Source: Bog-159 sp035602155
Lineage (GTDB): Bacteria; Acidobacteriota; Terriglobia; Bryobacterales; Bryobacteraceae
Assembly (NCBI GenBank): GCA_035602155.1
Contig: DATNMW010000281.1
Span: 1 to 14,249, forward strand
Direction: 5' to 3'
Length of the DNA stretch: 14,249 nucleotides
Under the pieces are notes generated by a model. That model made no database searches. It saw only the letters and a list, made by a program, of their open reading frames with translations, and was not told where the DNA came from. Each line of letters begins with the position of its first letter. Position 1 is the first letter of the stretch. The translations under genes were made by a program, and so were the position numbers. Positions 13,551-14,249 of this stretch are shown piece after piece.

Positions 13551-14249
13551 ATGGGGCAAACAATAGGCGTCCTGGCGACCAGGCATGTCGCGGTAGGAGT
13601 GGTGGAGGATAATGCGCTCACCGGCCCGATCCGGGTCTATCCGGAGGGGATCGAGAATCCCGATGCGCTCCGCACCATGACCGGCGACGAGATTGCCGAA
13701 CTAATCGGGCAGCAGGTGCTGATAGCCGCGCAGGGCCGCCGCATCGACAGCGTGGGTGTGGGTTTCCCGGGCGTGATCCGCAACGGAGTCGTGGAAGAAT
13801 CGCCAAACCTGCAACAGATTAAAGGATTCCCCTTCGCCGCGGCTCTGTGCGGGGTGCTCGGCAGGGGCGGATTAGCGGCCTCCGTGCTAATCCTGAACGA
13901 CGCCGATGCCATCGCCGCCGGCGTAGCCGCCACGCGCGGCCACCTGGAGAAGCTCATCCGCATCTGGTACCTCGGCGACGGTGTTGGTTTCGGCCGCTAC
14001 CCGCAGGCGGAAGGCATCTGGGAGGGCGGCCACATGGTTGTCTCGCTCGATCCCAAGGAGCATTATTGCGGCTGCGGCGGCGTGGGTCACCTGGAAGGGA
14101 TCATGGGACATCGCGCCATGCGCCTGCGCTTTCTCGATATGGAGACCGAGGAAGTATTCGCGGCGGCGCACGAAGGCGACGTGCGCTGCAGCACCTTCGT
14201 GAAGCGCTGGCACCGCGCGCTGGCGGCCGCCTCGGCCAGCAGCATCCAC
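13551..14249 (+). CDS. ROK-family protein with altered phosphate loop, copy 2 (partial, runs off right edge)
   Basis: The 233 codons present encode the same protein as the gene at 10341 with two changes, Q12H and P199T. Catalytic-type Asp117, the zinc segment with C173, C175 and H180, and the missing DxGGTK loop are all shared. GGAGA at 13540-13544 serves as ribosome binding site, so the copy looks translatable. It has lost its linkage to an intact sthA; no clear promoter was found between it and the divergent hicB. Most differences are synonymous, so both copies appear to be under selection or were recently homogenised. Confidence 0.85.
   Translation, partial: MGQTIGVLATRHVAVGVVEDNALTGPIRVYPEGIENPDALRTMTGDEIAELIGQQVLIAAQGRRIDSVGVGFPGVIRNGVVEESPNLQQIKGFPFAAALCGVLGRGGLAASVLILNDADAIAAGVAATRGHLEKLIRIWYLGDGVGFGRYPQAEGIWEGGHMVVSLDPKEHYCGCGGVGHLEGIMGHRAMRLRFLDMETEEVFAAAHEGDVRCSTFVKRWHRALAAASASSIH

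Larger units (their letters stand above)
13497..14249 (+). repeat. Direct repeat of the sthA-tail/ROK segment
   Basis: Over the 699 bases from 13551 to the window edge, the sequence differs from 10341-11039 at 19 positions by my count (about 97.3% identity), with no gaps. Only the interval between the sthA stop and the ribosome binding site differs strongly: a 10-pair hairpin is present at the first copy and absent here. The right boundary lies outside the window. Confidence 0.9.

Noticed and set aside
1..14249. CRISPR array, tRNA, rRNA, insertion sequence or prophage genes
   Set aside because: No regular short repeats with spacers, no cloverleaf or rRNA-like segment and no transposase, integrase or phage structural motif were seen on either strand.

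Overview
The window looks like chromosomal DNA of a GC-rich acidobacterium of the Solibacter/Bryobacter type. This is an inference from family content: Gloeo_Verruco-repeat secreted protein, ROK protein, short exported TPR and LTxxQ proteins, a CsbD-like protein and a small Gly-rich membrane peptide. No rRNA, tRNA, CRISPR array, transposase or phage gene was seen.

Layout. 1-696 (-): 5' part of a GT28/MGDG-synthase-like glycosyltransferase, divergent from a PAP2 phosphatase (769-1290 +). 1323-3426 (+): exported TPR protein, VOC/glyoxalase-fold protein, and an MFS exporter. 3438-4280 (-): alpha/beta hydrolase of the non-haem chloroperoxidase/arylesterase type. It lies divergent from a heavily decayed GlxA/AraC-type regulator (4584-5253) that is still preceded by an AraC-like 21-bp-spaced direct repeat. 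5326-6339 (-): secreted beta-propeller-like protein, divergent from the run rpiB, yjbQ, pilZ (6417-7699 +). 7659-8707 (-): three small stress/envelope-type genes (Gly-rich membrane peptide, CsbD-like, Spy/LTxxQ-like). 8915-10300 (+): sthA-type soluble transhydrogenase, followed by a ROK-family gene (10341-11231). 11306-12687 (+): secreted seven-unit repeat protein with a one-base frameshift. 12751-12891 (-): remnant of a PIN-domain toxin. 12899-13429 (-): hicB-hicA toxin-antitoxin pair. 13551 to the right edge (+): a second, about 97% identical ROK copy.

Most notable is the right-hand part. The second ROK copy carries about 30 bp of the 3' end of sthA in front of it, so the segment 'sthA tail + ROK' was duplicated. 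The repeat-protein gene and the toxin-antitoxin material now lie between the two copies. The two junctions differ by a GTAG-footed hairpin that resembles a REP element; two similar hairpins occur elsewhere in the window. The ROK protein lacks the usual DxGGTK phosphate loop, yet 17 of 19 base differences between copies are synonymous. This suggests a conserved non-kinase (sensor-like) role.

Several genes seem to be transcribed from -10 boxes lying six bases before the start codon, which suggests leaderless mRNAs. I found no clearly new multi-gene system. The best leads are the duplication junction, the REP-like hairpins, the ROK pseudo-kinase pair, and the decayed regulator with its fossil operator.
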